64,000 nt of DNA. Source: Emmonsiellopsis sp. PD_33 (lineage: Eukaryota > Ascomycota > Eurotiomycetes > Onygenales > Ajellomycetaceae). Position 1 is the first letter of the stretch. The number at the start of each line of letters is the position of its first letter. The notes beneath the pieces were generated by a model. It did no database searches. It had not been told where the DNA came from and worked only from the letters and a program-made list of their open reading frames with translations. Positions 43,607 to 57,182 of the stretch are shown piece by piece. Both the position numbers and the translations under genes were made by a program. The stretch is taken from positions 124,001-188,000 of the forward strand of contig JANTQF010000021.1 of NCBI GenBank assembly GCA_032988165.1. The letters run 5' to 3'.

Positions 43607-45088
43607 TTATTGCAGGGTTAATAAGAGGATCTTCTTATAGAATGCATTATTATAATCTGTGTGGCAACTTAAACCATTTATAGGGTTATTTTTCCCTGAA
43701 CAGTATAGTAAGATAAAATCATAAGCACTGAGTGTTTCCACCCATCTGGCCTGATATCTATTAAGCACTTTAGTTGTCATAAAGTACTGTAGATTTGCAT
43801 GATTAGACCAGACTTGCACTGAATACTAACTCCCCTCCAGATAGTATCTTTAATACTTAAAAGCTATAATAATAGCTAAGAGTTTCTTGTTATGAGTATC
43901 ATATTATGTTTCAGCATCAATAAGCTTGTGAGATCAGTAGGCCACTGAGTGTTATAGACTGTCATTTTAGAGCTAAGATATAATTATGGCTATTACATAT
44001 ATTAAAATATCAGGCTCAATCTGGGTGCACTGTGCAGGATTGAAATGCACTAGAAGTAATGCTAAAGTAAAATACTTCTTAAGCTTATAAAATACACTTT
44101 CAGTGTCCTTCATTCAGAGAAAAGTAGGTTTCTTTTTACCTTTTTTCATTCCTTTTGTCAGGTCAAATAAGGCACTGGTGATGTGAGAATAGGCTTTGAT
44201 GAAGCACCTATAGAAATTAGTGAATTCTAAGAAAGACTGTACTTTCTTAATAAATGTTGGTATAGGCCATTCTGCTATGATAGTAATCTATTTTAGTTCT
44301 ATTTTAATACTGTTTAACTCTACAATAAAACTGAGAAAAGAGACCTTTTGAGTAGTAAACTTATACTTACTGCACTTTATGTATAGGTGAGTATACTTTA
44401 AGTACTTTAAGACCTATTGAATATGTTCTCAGTGCTCCTTCATATTATTAGAATATATAAGAATATCATCAAGGTAGACTACACAATATATGTTAAGGAG
44501 GTTAGAAAGAGCACTGTTAATGTATGCCTGAAAGATAGTAGGAGTATTTAAGAGACCCATGAGTATAACTATAAATTTAAAATGGCTATACTAAGTGTAA
44601 AATGCAGTTTTCCAATGATCCTGAAGCACAATCAGTATGTGATAGTATACATCCTGTAGATCCATCTTGGTGAAAATCTTTGTACTGGATAGGCAGTCCA
44701 ATATCTTACTAATAAGTAGTAGGAGGTACTGATTCTTAATTATGATATAGTTGAGGCTACAGTAGTCAACACATAGTTGTAATCTACTATCTTTTTTTAG
44801 TATAAAGAGGATTGATGCTTCTACTGGGCTCTTAAAAGGTTGAATCCATCTTTTAGCTAAAGATGCATTTATGAATTCCTGAAGCACTCTAAGCTCAACT
44901 TTGAAGAGGAAATAAATGGGCATAAAGGGAGAATCAGTGCTAGATTGAAGGTTAATACAGTGTTCAGTCTCTATTAGTATAAGTACACTAGAAGTAGCTT
45001 GTTCTGAGAAAAGATGTGCAAAAGGCTCAACATAATCTAGTAAATCAGATGGAAGATCCATATATATACCTGTAGTTATAGCTGACAC
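43607..45088 (-). pseudogene. Gypsy-1 reverse transcriptase and RNase H
   Basis: The best-preserved part. 45088-44591 reads 165 residues open, with RWIQPFKSPVEASILFILKK, LQLCVDYCSLN and FTKMDLQDVYYHI, the Ty3/Gypsy RT blocks. 43819-43607 has HANLQYFMTTKVLNRYQARW and the following SAYDF, typical RNase H. Frames between are broken. Confidence 0.85.
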
Positions 45089-45678
45089 TTTAATTTTAAA
45101 TGTATCACTTTATGCTGATATGATAGTCACTAAATTAACTTTAGTCTTAGTAAGTATCTTACTCATGGCTTTCTCAGCTGAGATTTTCTTAAACTTTAAC
45201 TTAGGTGTGTTATTTCATAAGATAAACTCACCATTCTACTAATTGATAAGCAGATTAACTTCAACTAACCAGGGGAAACTAAAGATTATATTATAGGTAG
45301 CAAGCTTGATTGTATAGAAGGGTTACTGGACACTGACATCATAACCTAGTTGATTAATTGCACTGATAGTTAGATTATACTCTCTAAATGATCTAACCAT
45401 ATGACTGTCAACTGCCTCCACTGTGCATAGGTTGTGTGTAGTGAGCTTCAAACTATTTATCTTTACTCAGAATTCATTAATGAAGTTTACTTCTGCTCTG
45501 AAGTCTACTAAAGTAAGGATTTACTTTAGGCCTGAAGGAATATTAACCTTTACTGAAATGATAAATGATAGGTAGCTCTTACATTAATTTTAAGAAAGAG
45601 TTTAGATGGCCATTGTGAGCTTAATGGCACATCTTAATTGTTTTTTGATGTAGAGTCTGCATCCCAGGCACAAGCTTT

Positions 45679-45723
45679 GCACTCCTTGGTGGTGTGGCCT
45701 AGGTGGGCTTTGTAGAAGTCACA
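45679..45723 (-). pseudogene. Gypsy-1 nucleocapsid zinc-knuckle-like motif
   Basis: Minus-strand CDFYKAHLGHTTKEC resembles the C-x2-H...H-x4-C knuckle of some Ty3/Gypsy gag proteins; Tyr for the first His fits a single C-to-T change (CAC to TAC). Confidence 0.6.
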
Positions 45724-46904
45724 TCACTTCTTATTGGAGAAGTCTTACTTATTCTTATCCTGATTATCCTACTTGTATTTTCTCATATGGGATGGTGTGT
45801 CATCAGCTCCTGAATTGATAGAAAGAGGACTATTCTTAGATTTAGACTTCTCTTTAATGTATTTAATACATTCTGGGAGATTCTATTTCATAATTACCAG
45901 TCTGTTTATAACTACATTATAGTCCATATCTTCCATCTTATCTGCATATTTATCAAATTCATACTGGACTTCAGGGAGAACCTTCATATAGAGATAGCTC
46001 TTTCTATAATAGTTATTATAGGAATATTATAGATATCCTTCTACTACCTATAGCATCACTGCAAACTCATGCACACTTTACACTTCTCACTGTTTCATCT
46101 TAAGATATTATACTTCTAAATTACAGAAGGATTTATCTGAGTCAGTAACTTATTTCTACATTCAGTCTAGCAAGTAGATTCAAGAAGGAAGTGTTTTCAT
46201 GCTTCTTATATGCTAATATCAACACTTTTGGATGTTACCATCAAAATGAGTAACTACTTCAATGATTTTTTAATAGTCTGCTGTGTTGAAATAGGCTAGG
46301 TTACTAGCATAATAGGTAATAATAGCTGTTGTAAAGATCTCTAACTTCTTCATGCTATGAGCCTGAAACTTTTCAACTCCTTTATGTAAATTGCATGAAG
46401 TCATATCTGGGTCATTCAGCTTTTCTTGCCAGAGTAGAACTTGGCCAAGAAGGAGCTGTACATTTCCAGTGAATGTCTGGGTTTATTCTATATTTGCCAT
46501 GTTTAGTTGGAGGGGAAGTAGCTCTCTCAATGTAGGATGAGAAGGTATTTGAGCTTGAGGCTCATTCAGAGTAAGAAATTGAGCTTAGGGCTTATTTACA
46601 GCTGCTTGGAGTACTACATGCTTATCTTAGAGGCATTGAAGTTCCTATTTCACCTTAAGGGTAGTGATCTTGGTAATGAGGTGTTCAGACTCAGCCTGAA
46701 TCTCCACAGTTAATTGAGGTGAGAGAGACTTTGAAGAAGGAGTGCCCTTACAGCTGAAAGGCAGGCTTTGAGCTGAAGGCATTTTTTGTTCTTCTATCTG
46801 AGTAGTAGGTATAGTAGAAGTACCTTAATTTTTCTTAGAAGAGGTCATAGTGAAATACAAAATTAACTCAATGGACTGTCTCTTGAAGTAGAGCAATTAA
46901 AAAC

Positions 46905-47201
46905 TGTGAGGGTATAGACTGAATAGACAATGTGAAGAGCTCAATAGGAGGAATAGATTGAATATAGATGTAGCTAAGGTTAAAGATAGGGTACCTGAAG
47001 GAAAGTAGCTAATCACTGAGATTTCTATATGTAGGAACCTTAGTGAAGGTATATATACAATTGTGTGATAATATAAGAAATGACTAAGTAAGGAGTGAGT
47101 ATGGGGTATTAACATAAGAAATAGATACACTCTGAGTGCATAGTGTAGTTGATATGCACTAGATGTAGTGATGATAAGGAGGCATGCACTTGTGTATAAT
47201 A
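46905..47201 (-). repeat. 5' LTR of Gypsy-1
   Basis: 297 bp; same length as its partner and differing mostly by transitions. Confidence 0.93.
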
Positions 47202-47206
47202 AAATC

Positions 47207-50200
47207 TCTATTTGATATAAAATTATACATTCTGAACTATATAATAATAGAGACCTAGCTCTCTATCAAGAATGTAAAGGATCTATGAGAAATGATTTGA
47301 ATTCTCAAATCTGAAAAAGCTCCAACTATCTGCCTGAGAAAGGTTGAGATAAGTATTGAATACATGAAGCTATCTTAAGGCCTCAAGAATGAAAATGTTT
47401 TTGACTGGGTCAAATGATAGATGATAACACATAAGAAGGTAGTTAAATATAATGTTAATAATCATAAAAGTACTTATTCTAATATCTTTAAATTTTTTGA
47501 AGCTGTGCAAATAGTAGATCTGCAATGGAGCAATATTTAATGATACTCAATTAATAAATGAGAAAAGATAGGGAAATCTATAATCTTTATTGAAGATTTT
47601 GTTGAGAGATTTCATGATAATCTATGAACCTTTAATACTGAAAAGCTTGCTATAATCATATCAGTGAATTTTACTATATATTAGGGAAATACTGCTGGAA
47701 AACCTCAGGATACTCAATCAAACTCACAGGCAAATTTACCTAAAGATTGTTTAAAAACTCTGTCCTCTTCATGTCTCTACAGCCTCAACCATTAATATGC
47801 AGAATACTATTACCTTGTCCCTGAAAACTGCTTCAAGAATTTCATGCTGAATGCCACTATAGAGAAGAAAGTCTAAAAGATGATTAAGGATAAGAGTATA
47901 AAGACTCTTATCTCTAAGATCTAGAAGTACATAAAAAAAAAGAATGAAAAGTTAGAGCCTGAGACCTCAAAGAAAACTAATACTATAAATAGTGTTGATG
48001 CTCTGAAAATAGCTATCTAGTAATGAGATATCTCCCTAATCTCTGATAGTATCTTTACCATCATCACAACTATTTTTAGTGCTGAAAATTGTGAAGAGAA
48101 ATAGTACTCACTGAAAAATAGCTTCATATATGATAATGAAGCAAATTGGCATGTTTATAATAATTTAAAATATTTTCAAAATTTTTATCCTATTAAAAAT
48201 GAGTCTCTATGAGCTGATGATACTCTGGTTCTGATTCTTAGCTATAATAATATTCTTATTTACTTACTAATATTAGAGGGTAAATGCTCCTACATCCTGC
48301 TTGAGGTTACTTATATCTCAATTTTTTTTACTAATATTGTAGCTGTGCCTTTCTTTAACTGATAAGATATTAGAATAGATGAACTCTAGAATATATTAAT
48401 TAATAGTAAAGGAAATGTCTGTTTCATTTTAGAGTATTATTATGAGAAATTTGTTCTTGAATATAACCCTCTGCTAGTACCTAGTGTGATATATACCTAT
48501 TAAATATTGCCCTGATCTATCATCCCAGTAGTGGTAAATCTCTAGCACAGATATCTGGGCTATTCTGGACTAGAAGTGTTAGAACATCTACCTTCTACTA
48601 TTATAAGTATTAGCTTGATAAAGGGCCTGTGAATAATTGACTATGATATCTATAGCCCTAGGAAAGTGCATAAATTAATCTTATAAAAACCTATAGATAG
48701 AGGAGATTATCTATTTACAGTCATTCATTTTGATCTCATCTAAATGGTGGAAGCTTACAATAAATCTCACTACCTGACTCATACCTGAGAACTATATGCA
48801 CACCTTAATCACACCCAGGATTTCATTTGAAAGGTTGAAAGCTGCATGTTTATTCAAATAATTACTAAGAAAGTTGAAGTGTAATATAGCCTCAAAATCT
48901 TAAGATTTCATATGAATGGGGAGACCTCCCTGATAAAGGTCTTTACTGACTGAGTAAAAGTAATTAGACTTAGTGTTGAATGTTCATCTTCTTACATGCC
49001 AGAGTAAAATGGCCCTGCAGAATGCTCAGAGGATATAATTATTATAATAATATAAATAATTAATATAGTGATAAATCTTTTAGAAGACCTCTGGCTAGAG
49101 ACCTACTAAGTGATAGTTTATCTTATGAATTAAATGCCTATATGTCAACTACACTGAAATACCCTTCTGTAGGCCCTCAATGAATTTTTTGGTTATATTA
49201 GAATCCTAGATCTCAGTCATCTTTGTGTATATGAATGCTGAGTGTATATTCTTGATAAAATAATTCTAAAACTATGAAAAATGGTGTTTAGGGCAAAAAT
49301 TGATTATCTTATTAGATATATCTTAATGAATGTTTTCTGTATCTGGCTCCCATGAGAATGCAGGGTTATTGAATTTAGAGATGTTATTTTTAATGAAAAT
49401 ACCTTCTTTGATTCTAATAATATATCTAAATAGATGTCACTAATGTCCTCAGTACTAGAAGATCTTTTGCCTCCCCTAAATATCTAGAAAAATGTGAGGT
49501 TTAAAATTAAAGAAATCTTAAATGAAGAGTCAGATAAGAAAACACTAATTTCTACCTCTCTTAACCTTTCTTTGCATTTCACTATAATAATTCTAAAAGC
49601 TTTAAAATAAACATCAGAGCCTTCTTTGTAGTCACTACTAACCCTAGAGCTGACTCCTATATGAAATCCTCCAATTTCTAGAGCTATGTGACTGATCAGT
49701 GGATTTCAAGTTATTAACAATCTAAATGTCTAACTCTTTGATATGATGGAACAAGCAATGTCAACATCAACTCAAAATGAGCAGGATAGTAGTTTTAATA
49801 GGAAAATTTATGATGATATAACTAATGAGAACATCATCAGTAGATATAGATCTTAAAAACTAAATACAGACTATTCTATAGACTATGTGGCTGTCCTCCA
49901 CTTTCTTAACTACTCTCCTAGATTTTATTCAATGTTTGCTATGGCTATTATGAATTAATCTATGCCTAACTGCTTACACTGTGATCTCTTACTACCCCCT
50001 CTGTAAGGTTGGAAAGAAGCTCTCAAACATTGTTTTTAAAATGAATGGCATGTCACTGTGGATTTTGAGTATAAAACTCTTGAAGAAAAAAGTTACTAAT
50101 CTCTAGAAAAGATCTCAGATGATATCTGCAAAGCTCTGCTGTTGATGTGGGTATTCACCTACAAATATAATTATTAATATGAATGGATATGTTATGAAAT

Positions 50201-51072
50201 TCAAGGCCTGCCTTATTATCAGAGGAAATCTATGGGAAAATAAGACCTTAGAGACTAGATTCTCAACTCTTGTGTTGAAAGTATTCTGCCTCCTAATGAC
50301 TGTTACAGCTGCCTTTAATCTAGAAGTGCATCAATTTGATGCTATTAATACCTTTCTGAATGTCAGAATAGAATCTTAGGTTTATATTTAACTATCAGTC
50401 AGATATAAGAATTCTGGAAATTGATTACTTCTTTATAGAGCTCTCTACAGACTCCCAGAATCTCCCCTTCTATGGAACAAGAAATTAGGGAATACCCTGA
50501 AAGAATTTAGGCTTGAGAAAGTACCTAAGGAGCTGTGTCTCTATATAAATGCCTGCCTTACAGTGTTCTTCTATGTTAATGACATCATTATATTATATCA
50601 CAAATAGAATAAATAGATGTTTTTGAACCTCTACTGTGATCTGCAGGCACATTATGAACTATAGAACATGAGAGAATTGACCTGGTTTTTAGGAATTTAA
50701 GTACTTAGAGACTATATCACCAATAAATTATGATTATGTTAAGACAGCTATATGATTAAAATAGTGTGTAAATTTAACCTCATAAGTTGCAGGTGCTATC
50801 ACATGCTATTACCCCTTAAGTTGATACTCCCTTATAAAGGTTCTACTTCTCCTTAAGAATTATTTGCTTACTAGTGCCATATTGGATCTACTCTCTACCC
50901 TGTGGTAGGCACTTACTCCAACCTTATATACACTGCAGATGTTATGGTAGATTAAATGGTTAATCCTGGTCTCTAATATAGAAATATGATAAACTGCCTC
51001 ATTATCTATACCTTTCAACATTGAAATCTGACAATTGAATACAGTGCCCTGCCACTGGATTTGAATGAACTG
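47207..51072 (+). pseudogene. Copia-2 internal region between the two nested elements
   Basis: Continues gag from 47207. Integrase spans about 48530-49420 (SLIKVFTD, RLSVECSSSYMPE*NGPAECS, HLCVYECxVYILDK). Reverse transcriptase spans about 50030-51060; 50179-50379 is open (MKFKACLIIRGNL, FNLEVHQFDAINTFLN) and FFYVNDIIILYH follows. The RT ends at the Gypsy-2 target site AACTG. No CG seen. Confidence 0.85.
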
Positions 51073-51326
51073 TGTAACAGGTGTGCTCTGATAAGTGAAT
51101 TGTGCAAGCTATATACTAGAATCAAAATTGTAATTGCTAGAGAAAGAAAGGAAAAAGGAAAAGGAATTATAAGATCATGCAATATAAATAAAAGGGAATT
51201 ATGCAAGATTGAAGTAAATAAATGTTCATATGAAGGCCTGATTGGAGGCATCTGATTGAGCAGTTGGAGATTGAATGAAGTTTAGGTGAGTTATAGATAT
51301 AGAGTATAAGGGCATAGCCCTTCACA
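51073..51326 (-). repeat. 3' LTR of Gypsy-2
   Basis: 254 bp, plus-strand ends TGTAAC...TTCACA; same length as 56389-56642. Confidence 0.93.
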
Positions 51327-51439
51327 TTATCCCCCCCTATCTGGATTTGAAGGGTGGGTGGGAGGTCTCAGAAAATTGGATGTAGAATAGTGTAGGTGGA
51401 GTCTCATTGAGTAGGTGTAGCTCTTTATAATGGGCAAGT

Positions 51440-51600
51440 ACAGTGGTATCTTGCAGGATAGAGGTTGATTCCCATGAAGGAACTTCATATCTAAGCTATT
51501 TCATCAGGTACTAAAATCCTTATCTATAGTAGTAGTGGTTGAGGATGACTTCAATCTCATATTCTACCTCATTATCTTCCCTGATGATGCCAGGTAGATG
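51440..51600 (-). pseudogene. Gypsy-2 chromodomain
   Basis: The minus strand reads VEYEIEVILNHYYYR*GF*YLMK*LRYEVPSWES, matching the chromodomain pattern EIL..R...G..YLVKW.GY....WEP with stops and changes at Arg/Gln/Trp codons expected from C-to-T mutation. Confidence 0.75.
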
Positions 51601-54600
51601 CCAGTTAGTAATCTCTTATGAGGAAAATGAGTTGGTAGAGGCTTTGCAGAGTAGGTTCATGTGAAATATGTTATAAATTCTGGGTGGTGTGTCAAGATAG
51701 TAGTTATAACTTCTCAGGACTTCAATGATAGTGTACTTAGCATATTAGTAATCAAGCATGTGAGATGGGCAATCAATTATGATGTTTTAAAGGTCTAGTC
51801 AGATCTTATTACCTACCTTATAGTATTCAGTAGAATTTTAGTGGATATTTATATGATTCTATTAGTTCTACTAAGTACTGATTATAGAGGATTCAGCTCA
51901 CTCATAAGCTTGCTGGAGTTTCAAAATGATGATGTCTGCAATTTGAATTAAACTATGAGGTGAAGTGGAAGGTTCAGACAATTTAATGAGATTAAGAACT
52001 TTAAGGTTATAACTATATGAGAGGAAAAATAGGCTAATATCAGTACTAATAGTGTTATGATTATTGATTGTGAGTTCAGCATGTAGGAGAAGTTCATTCT
52101 AGTTATTCTAAATATATAAATAGAACTTTTAGAGATAGTTCTTAGTTGTCTGAATTATATGTTCAGTGCTACTGTCAGTTTTAGGATAATAGGTGGTTGA
52201 GAGGTGCTGGGAGATCTTGAGGAGCTGATAGATTTAGCTTCAAATAGCTCTAATGAACTGGGTTCTATAGTCTGAGATAATTGTATGAGATAGACTGTAC
52301 TGATGATAAAATGAACTTTAGAGGAAAGCTTTAGCTACTATGGGTGCATTCATCTTCATATAGAGTTTAAGGATAATACCTTTACTGAGGTAATTAATAA
52401 TGATAAGGATATTTTTGTAGCTGTTACTTATGGAGAGGTCTACTGCAAAATTAATGATAATATCATGTCAGACATATTTGAGAATTAGAAGAGATTTGAG
52501 TAGATCTTAGTAGCAGTTCTGCCAGATGATGATGGATTAATAGATGTTGTAGTTCTAAGTAAACTGTTAGATACTCTAAGATATATTAAGCTAGTAGAAA
52601 TCTTAAGATAAAATTTAATAGAGTGCTTCACAGTTTAAATGACTAATCATCAGAGAATTATGAGTTTCTTGTATGATTTGGGTATACAATGATTCTGAAT
52701 CAGAAACCTACTGCCTCCTCTAGAAGTGTAGTTAGGAGTCAGGATCTATAGAGCATTTAGTGATATCAATATAGACTTAGAGTTTAGATGGAAAATAGTG
52801 AGCTTTATCTTGAATGATTTAGATCATCATTTAAAGGCATTCATCAGAGGCAGCAGTAGTGTCCCAGAGTCTCTAAAGTGAGGATAAGGTAGTCATAATT
52901 AGTAGGATGACAGGTAAGGTATATATTACTTCATATGATGTTACTTCAGATTCTTTGAGAGTCTATGAATCTAATAGTCTTTATTTGCAGTTTACTCAGC
53001 AGGTATTAGAGTCTTTAGAAGATATATTCTATTTACATCAGAAGAGGGTGTTAGCCATGAAGTTCTCTGTACCAGAATGATAATAAATTGTAAAATAGAA
53101 GTAGCTGAGAAATTTAGCTTAATACATTTAGTATTTAGAGAGTTTATGAGTTGTTATGAAATATTAGAGGTTCTTATGATCTGTGATGATTTTGAAGTTT
53201 TTCATGCTACAGAGTTTGAAGTTCCATTCTTCTAGACATTAAATGATGGTGAGGAGTTCCTTATCATAAATTTTATAGTTAGCTTTAGCAGGGCTGAGCT
53301 TCTTGAATATGAATGTGCAGGATTGCAGGATGCCTTTATTATCTCATTACATGAGAGTATTGCCTGTAATGTAACTAGAAGAGTCTGTTTCAACCACTAT
53401 TAAATAATTAGAGTTAAATGTAATGAGCATCAGGATAGAGACAAACATCTATTTAAGGTGCATAAATACCTTATCTACCTCCTTAAATCATAGAAATTAC
53501 TGGTCTTTGCATATGAGATTGGTCAGTAGTTAGATGATGTCAGAAAAATCCTGAATGAAGTGTTGATAGAAATTTGTGAATTTTAGGAAGTCTTATATGT
53601 CTTTTATAATTATAGAGGCCTTCTATTTGAGGATAGTAATAATCTTCTTGGGGTTCATATGGACTCTCTTTCCTGCCTCTATGATGAAGTCAAGGTAGAT
53701 TATCTCTTGAACTTTAAAGGTAGATTTATTGATGTCAATTGGAAGACTGTATTTGTAGAGGTAGATGAGGACTTTTTAAATGTACTCTTAATACTACTTG
53801 CAGGATCTATTGGTGAAGATGAGGATGTCATTGAGATAGATGAAAGTAAATTCATTTAAATAGTCTTATAAGGCCTAGTTGATGTATTTCTAGAAGGTGC
53901 TCAGGATATTTATAAGATTAAAGAGAATAACTGTCCATTCAAATAGATTATATCTTATATAAAAGGTGATTAGTCATTCATCTCCTTCTGCAATTCAGAT
54001 CTTATAGAATGTGAAAATGACATCCAGCTTTGTAAACCACTTGACTTGACCAATCTATTTGAGAGTCTCATTGATTAACAGTAGTAGGTAATAATCTTTT
54101 TAGGTGAGGCAGTTGAGATCCTAATAGTTAACATAGAACTAAAGATTTCTATCTGGCTTTTTCATAAAAAGTATGAGTACACCTGCAGGTAAATTACTAA
54201 CTCAGATGAAACTCTTATTCAGAAAATCATTAAGGGTCTTATAAAGTATAAGTAGTTTATCATACAATATGTTGTATAGTAATTCTTAGGGCAGCTAAGG
54301 GTCTTTACCATCTATCTTCTCAAGTTTAATATAGTAATTATATATACTGCAGAATAGTAGGAGCTTCTCAGCAGCCTTATAATTAAAAACATTGAGGAAT
54401 TTATAATAGTATGGAGGGAGGACTGTTGTGAGATTAATCTTTAGCTTCTTAGAAAGCTGTGAGAGGGCCTTCTCTATATTAGTCATGCTGGTAGTGAAGA
54501 TTTCAATAGGAAGTTAAGACTTAAATTTCTAATTATAGCTTTAAAGGAGGTTATAGATGTTGATGGAAATTTGGTGAAGGTCAGTAGTCTTATAAATATC

Positions 54601-55148
54601 TTTTTTAGAGATGTAGATGCCTCTAGGAAATATAATACATTAATTATGAGTATTAATGAGAGCTTGATGTTCAGATAGCTATAATAGACCTAGCATGAAG
54701 TCATATGGGAGATTCTCAATCTCATACATATAAGTGTTTTCTCAGAGAAATCTACTAATATTAACATTAAGTTTCACTATATTTTGTATGAAGCTACCTG
54801 TGTCACCATTGACACCTTTAATCTTTTAGGGGTTGATTGGGATACACAGGAGGTTATAATAGTTAATCATATGAGAGTGAATTATTAAATAGTAACAACA
54901 ACTACTATCTATCATAGCATTCATATTAAAAGAATAATTAACTACAGTAGGTATAAGGATTACTGGAACAGTCATTTTCTTCTTAAAGGTCTTTCTATCT
55001 AACTCTGAGAGCTTCTACTCATAATTTTATGTAGAAGCTAGTCTTTTTTTAAATCTGACTTAGCATCTTTAAAGTCTTCCTCCTCTTTAGGCTTAATTTG
55101 TACATTTATGAATCATACAGGTAGTTTTAGAGGAATATGGGTTTCACA

Positions 55149-55190
55149 GCAGTTAGCAGCTCTGTGCCCAGATTTATCACAGTTAATGCA
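55149..55190 (-). pseudogene. Gypsy-2 nucleocapsid CCHC zinc knuckle
   Basis: Minus-strand CINCDKSGHRAANC is an intact C-x2-C-x4-H-x4-C motif, preserved although the surrounding gag has stops. Confidence 0.8.
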
Positions 55191-56388
55191 GACACCTTGA
55201 GCACAGCAGTTAATGACAGCAGCAATAATTATATTTAGAATATAGAATGCATTCATGCAGGTAGATCCTATAGACATTCAATTCATAATGTTTAGATCTT
55301 TCAGCTGAGAGGTCTTGAGGAAGGCCTTCCCAGAGGTAGTAGAGATACTACTATAGATTTAGTCCTGAATGGCCTTAATCTCAGATAGGTTATTTTCTAT
55401 ACTACAGAGCTTCATACAATATTCAAGGTATATTGAAGGTTCAACAGAGGTGACAGTCTGCTATAGAAGTTCAAACTTAATGACTTTCTTGAGTAGAGCC
55501 TTCTTGATAGTATCATCTCATAACTGGCTGCTGGCTTCCAGGATCTTCTGATTGAATCTCAGAAGAAAGACAGCAAGTAGATTAGTTTTCTGATGAATAC
55601 TGTGTAGTCAGGTTAGAGCCTTCTAGGCTACTAAGAGATTAGAGAAAAGAATGTCAAGCTGATTGAGGATGATGTTAGAGATCATAGAAATGAGCTTGAT
55701 ATTAGCCTTCATCTAAAGGTGGAATTAGGTGATAGCAGTGTCAGAGAGTCAGATGTAGATATACCAGACCTGGTTAGTAAGAGATCTAATTATATGACTA
55801 TCTAAGATGATTTTGACCTTCACACTGAGATGCTAGGCAGAATATTCAGTGATTTATTCACCCATGAATTTCTCAAGGGTGACAAGCCTTTCTTTTAGGT
55901 GTCTTGGGAAGTTCTCAAAAGGAGTAATCAGGTGAGCAGGAGTCAGGATAGAAGCTGAAGTTAATATGAGCATATAATTTTATTTAATAATGAGGTTAAT
56001 TTTATTTGTAAGCTATTAAATGAAGTTTTGAAATTCAGCATTAAAGTTCTGAGGAGAGATGCTATCTTTATGTGGAGGATCCATGTTCATGATGGATTTA
56101 AAAGATTATTTGGATTCAGAGAGTTTGAAGGATTCAGGAAGTTTAGAGGATTTAAAAAGTTTAGAGGAAAATCTCATGAAATATTGATATAAACCATCAG
56201 GGCTTTAGGGCCTTTTACTGACACATTGTCTGGTAAAGCTGAGCTGAGTGAGTTGTATTTTGAATTTTAGAAGAGTTTACTGTATATATAAATTATATTT
56301 CAAAAGAATCTACTATACATGTAAATCACATTTAGAGGGTGAATATAATGAGGATCTCTAAGAAGAGATTAAGCAAGTAATTACAAAA

Positions 56389-56642
56389 TATAATGAGCAC
56401 ACTCTGATAAGTAGATTATATAAGCTATACACTAGAATTAAGATTGTAATTGTTAGAGAAAGAAAGAAAAAAGGAAAAGAAATCACAAGATCATACAATA
56501 TAAATAGAAGGAAATTACATAAGGTTAGAGTAGATAAACATTTATATGAAGGCCTGATTAGAGGTGTCCAATCAGGTAGTTAGAGATTGAGTGAAGTTTG
56601 AGTGAGCTATAAATATAGGGTATAAGAGTGTAGCCCTTCACA
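56389..56642 (-). repeat. 5' LTR of Gypsy-2
   Basis: 254 bp. Near its left end it has CACA where the partner LTR has TGTG, and ATG where the partner has ACA, as if each copy resolved an ancestral CG on opposite strands. Confidence 0.93.
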
Positions 56643-57173
56643 AACTGATATTCAAAATATATGCAGATGTGGCATTTACAGATGAACTCACTACCTGAAT
56701 GAGCATTCAGAGAATAATGTTTACCCTATTTGAAGATACCTTTAACTAGAAGTCTTCAAAATAATGAACTGTTAGTACCTCTTTTACTGAATCAGAGCTT
56801 TTAGCTATATTTACTACTGCTAAAGAAGCATACTAGTAGAAATGAGTCTTCAATTAAATAGGATTTAACCCTCAGTGTGAAATTGTAATTCAAAATAACA
56901 ATGCTCAAATGATCTATTTACTCATGGATTTTTCACTCTGATTATTAATGAAGCTCTGCTATATTAATATTTATAATCACTGACTCTATCAGGAGGTTTG
57001 AGAAGGGTGTCTATAGATACTTTAGATATCTACAAAAGAGATACCTATAGATGGTTTCACTAAATTACTCTTTTATGCTAGCCATGAGAAGTTCTTACAA
57101 CTCATTAACCTTATTAATATCAGTAAGAAGCTACTGAAATAATCTATGTATGCCTATGAATGATCTATTCAGT
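56643..57173 (+). pseudogene. Copia-2 RNase H, separated from its RT by Gypsy-2
   Basis: Plus-strand pieces IYADVAFTDELTT, KSSK**TVSTSFTESELLAI, NNAQMIYLL and KEIPIDGFTKLL match Copia RNase H in order. Stops sit at former Gln/Trp/Arg codons. Confidence 0.85.
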
Positions 57174-57182
57174 AAGGGGGTA
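57174..57182 (+). other. Copia-2 polypurine tract
   Basis: AAGGGGGTA immediately before the 3' LTR; the plus-strand primer site for reverse transcription. Confidence 0.75.

Larger units (their letters stand above)
39790..47201 (-). mobile_element. Gypsy-1: Ty3/Gypsy chromovirus nested in Copia-2
   Basis: 7412 bp between two 297-bp LTRs (39790-40086, 46905-47201) with target duplication AAATC (39785-39789, 47202-47206). Coding sense is minus: gag at about 46860-45600, protease about 45550-45100, reverse transcriptase about 45090-44050, RNase H about 44050-43600, integrase about 43350-42000, chromodomain about 41985-41840. A polypurine tract (minus sense GAAAAAGAAGGGTAAT, 40087-40102) abuts the left LTR. 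The frames are riddled with stops and CG is absent. It entered Copia-2's gag after Copia-2 was in place. Confidence 0.92.
51073..56642 (-). mobile_element. Gypsy-2: Ty3/Gypsy chromovirus nested in Copia-2
   Basis: 5570 bp between 254-bp LTRs (51073-51326, 56389-56642) with target duplication AACTG (51068-51072, 56643-56647). Minus-strand order: gag from about 56100 (MNMDPPHKDSISPQNFN) with an intact CCHC knuckle (55190-55149), protease about 55000-54500, RT/RNase H about 54490-53000 (54486-54295 reads LPPYYYKFLNVFNYKAAEKL), integrase to about 51650, chromodomain about 51600-51440. A polypurine tract (minus sense TAGGGGGGGATAA, 51327-51339) abuts the left LTR. CG is absent; stops are frequent. 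It interrupts Copia-2 between RT and RNase H. Confidence 0.92.

Noticed and set aside
53659..53859. Plus-strand 66-residue frame inside Gypsy-2
   Set aside because: It is antisense to the RT region of a minus-strand element and is explained as a shadow.
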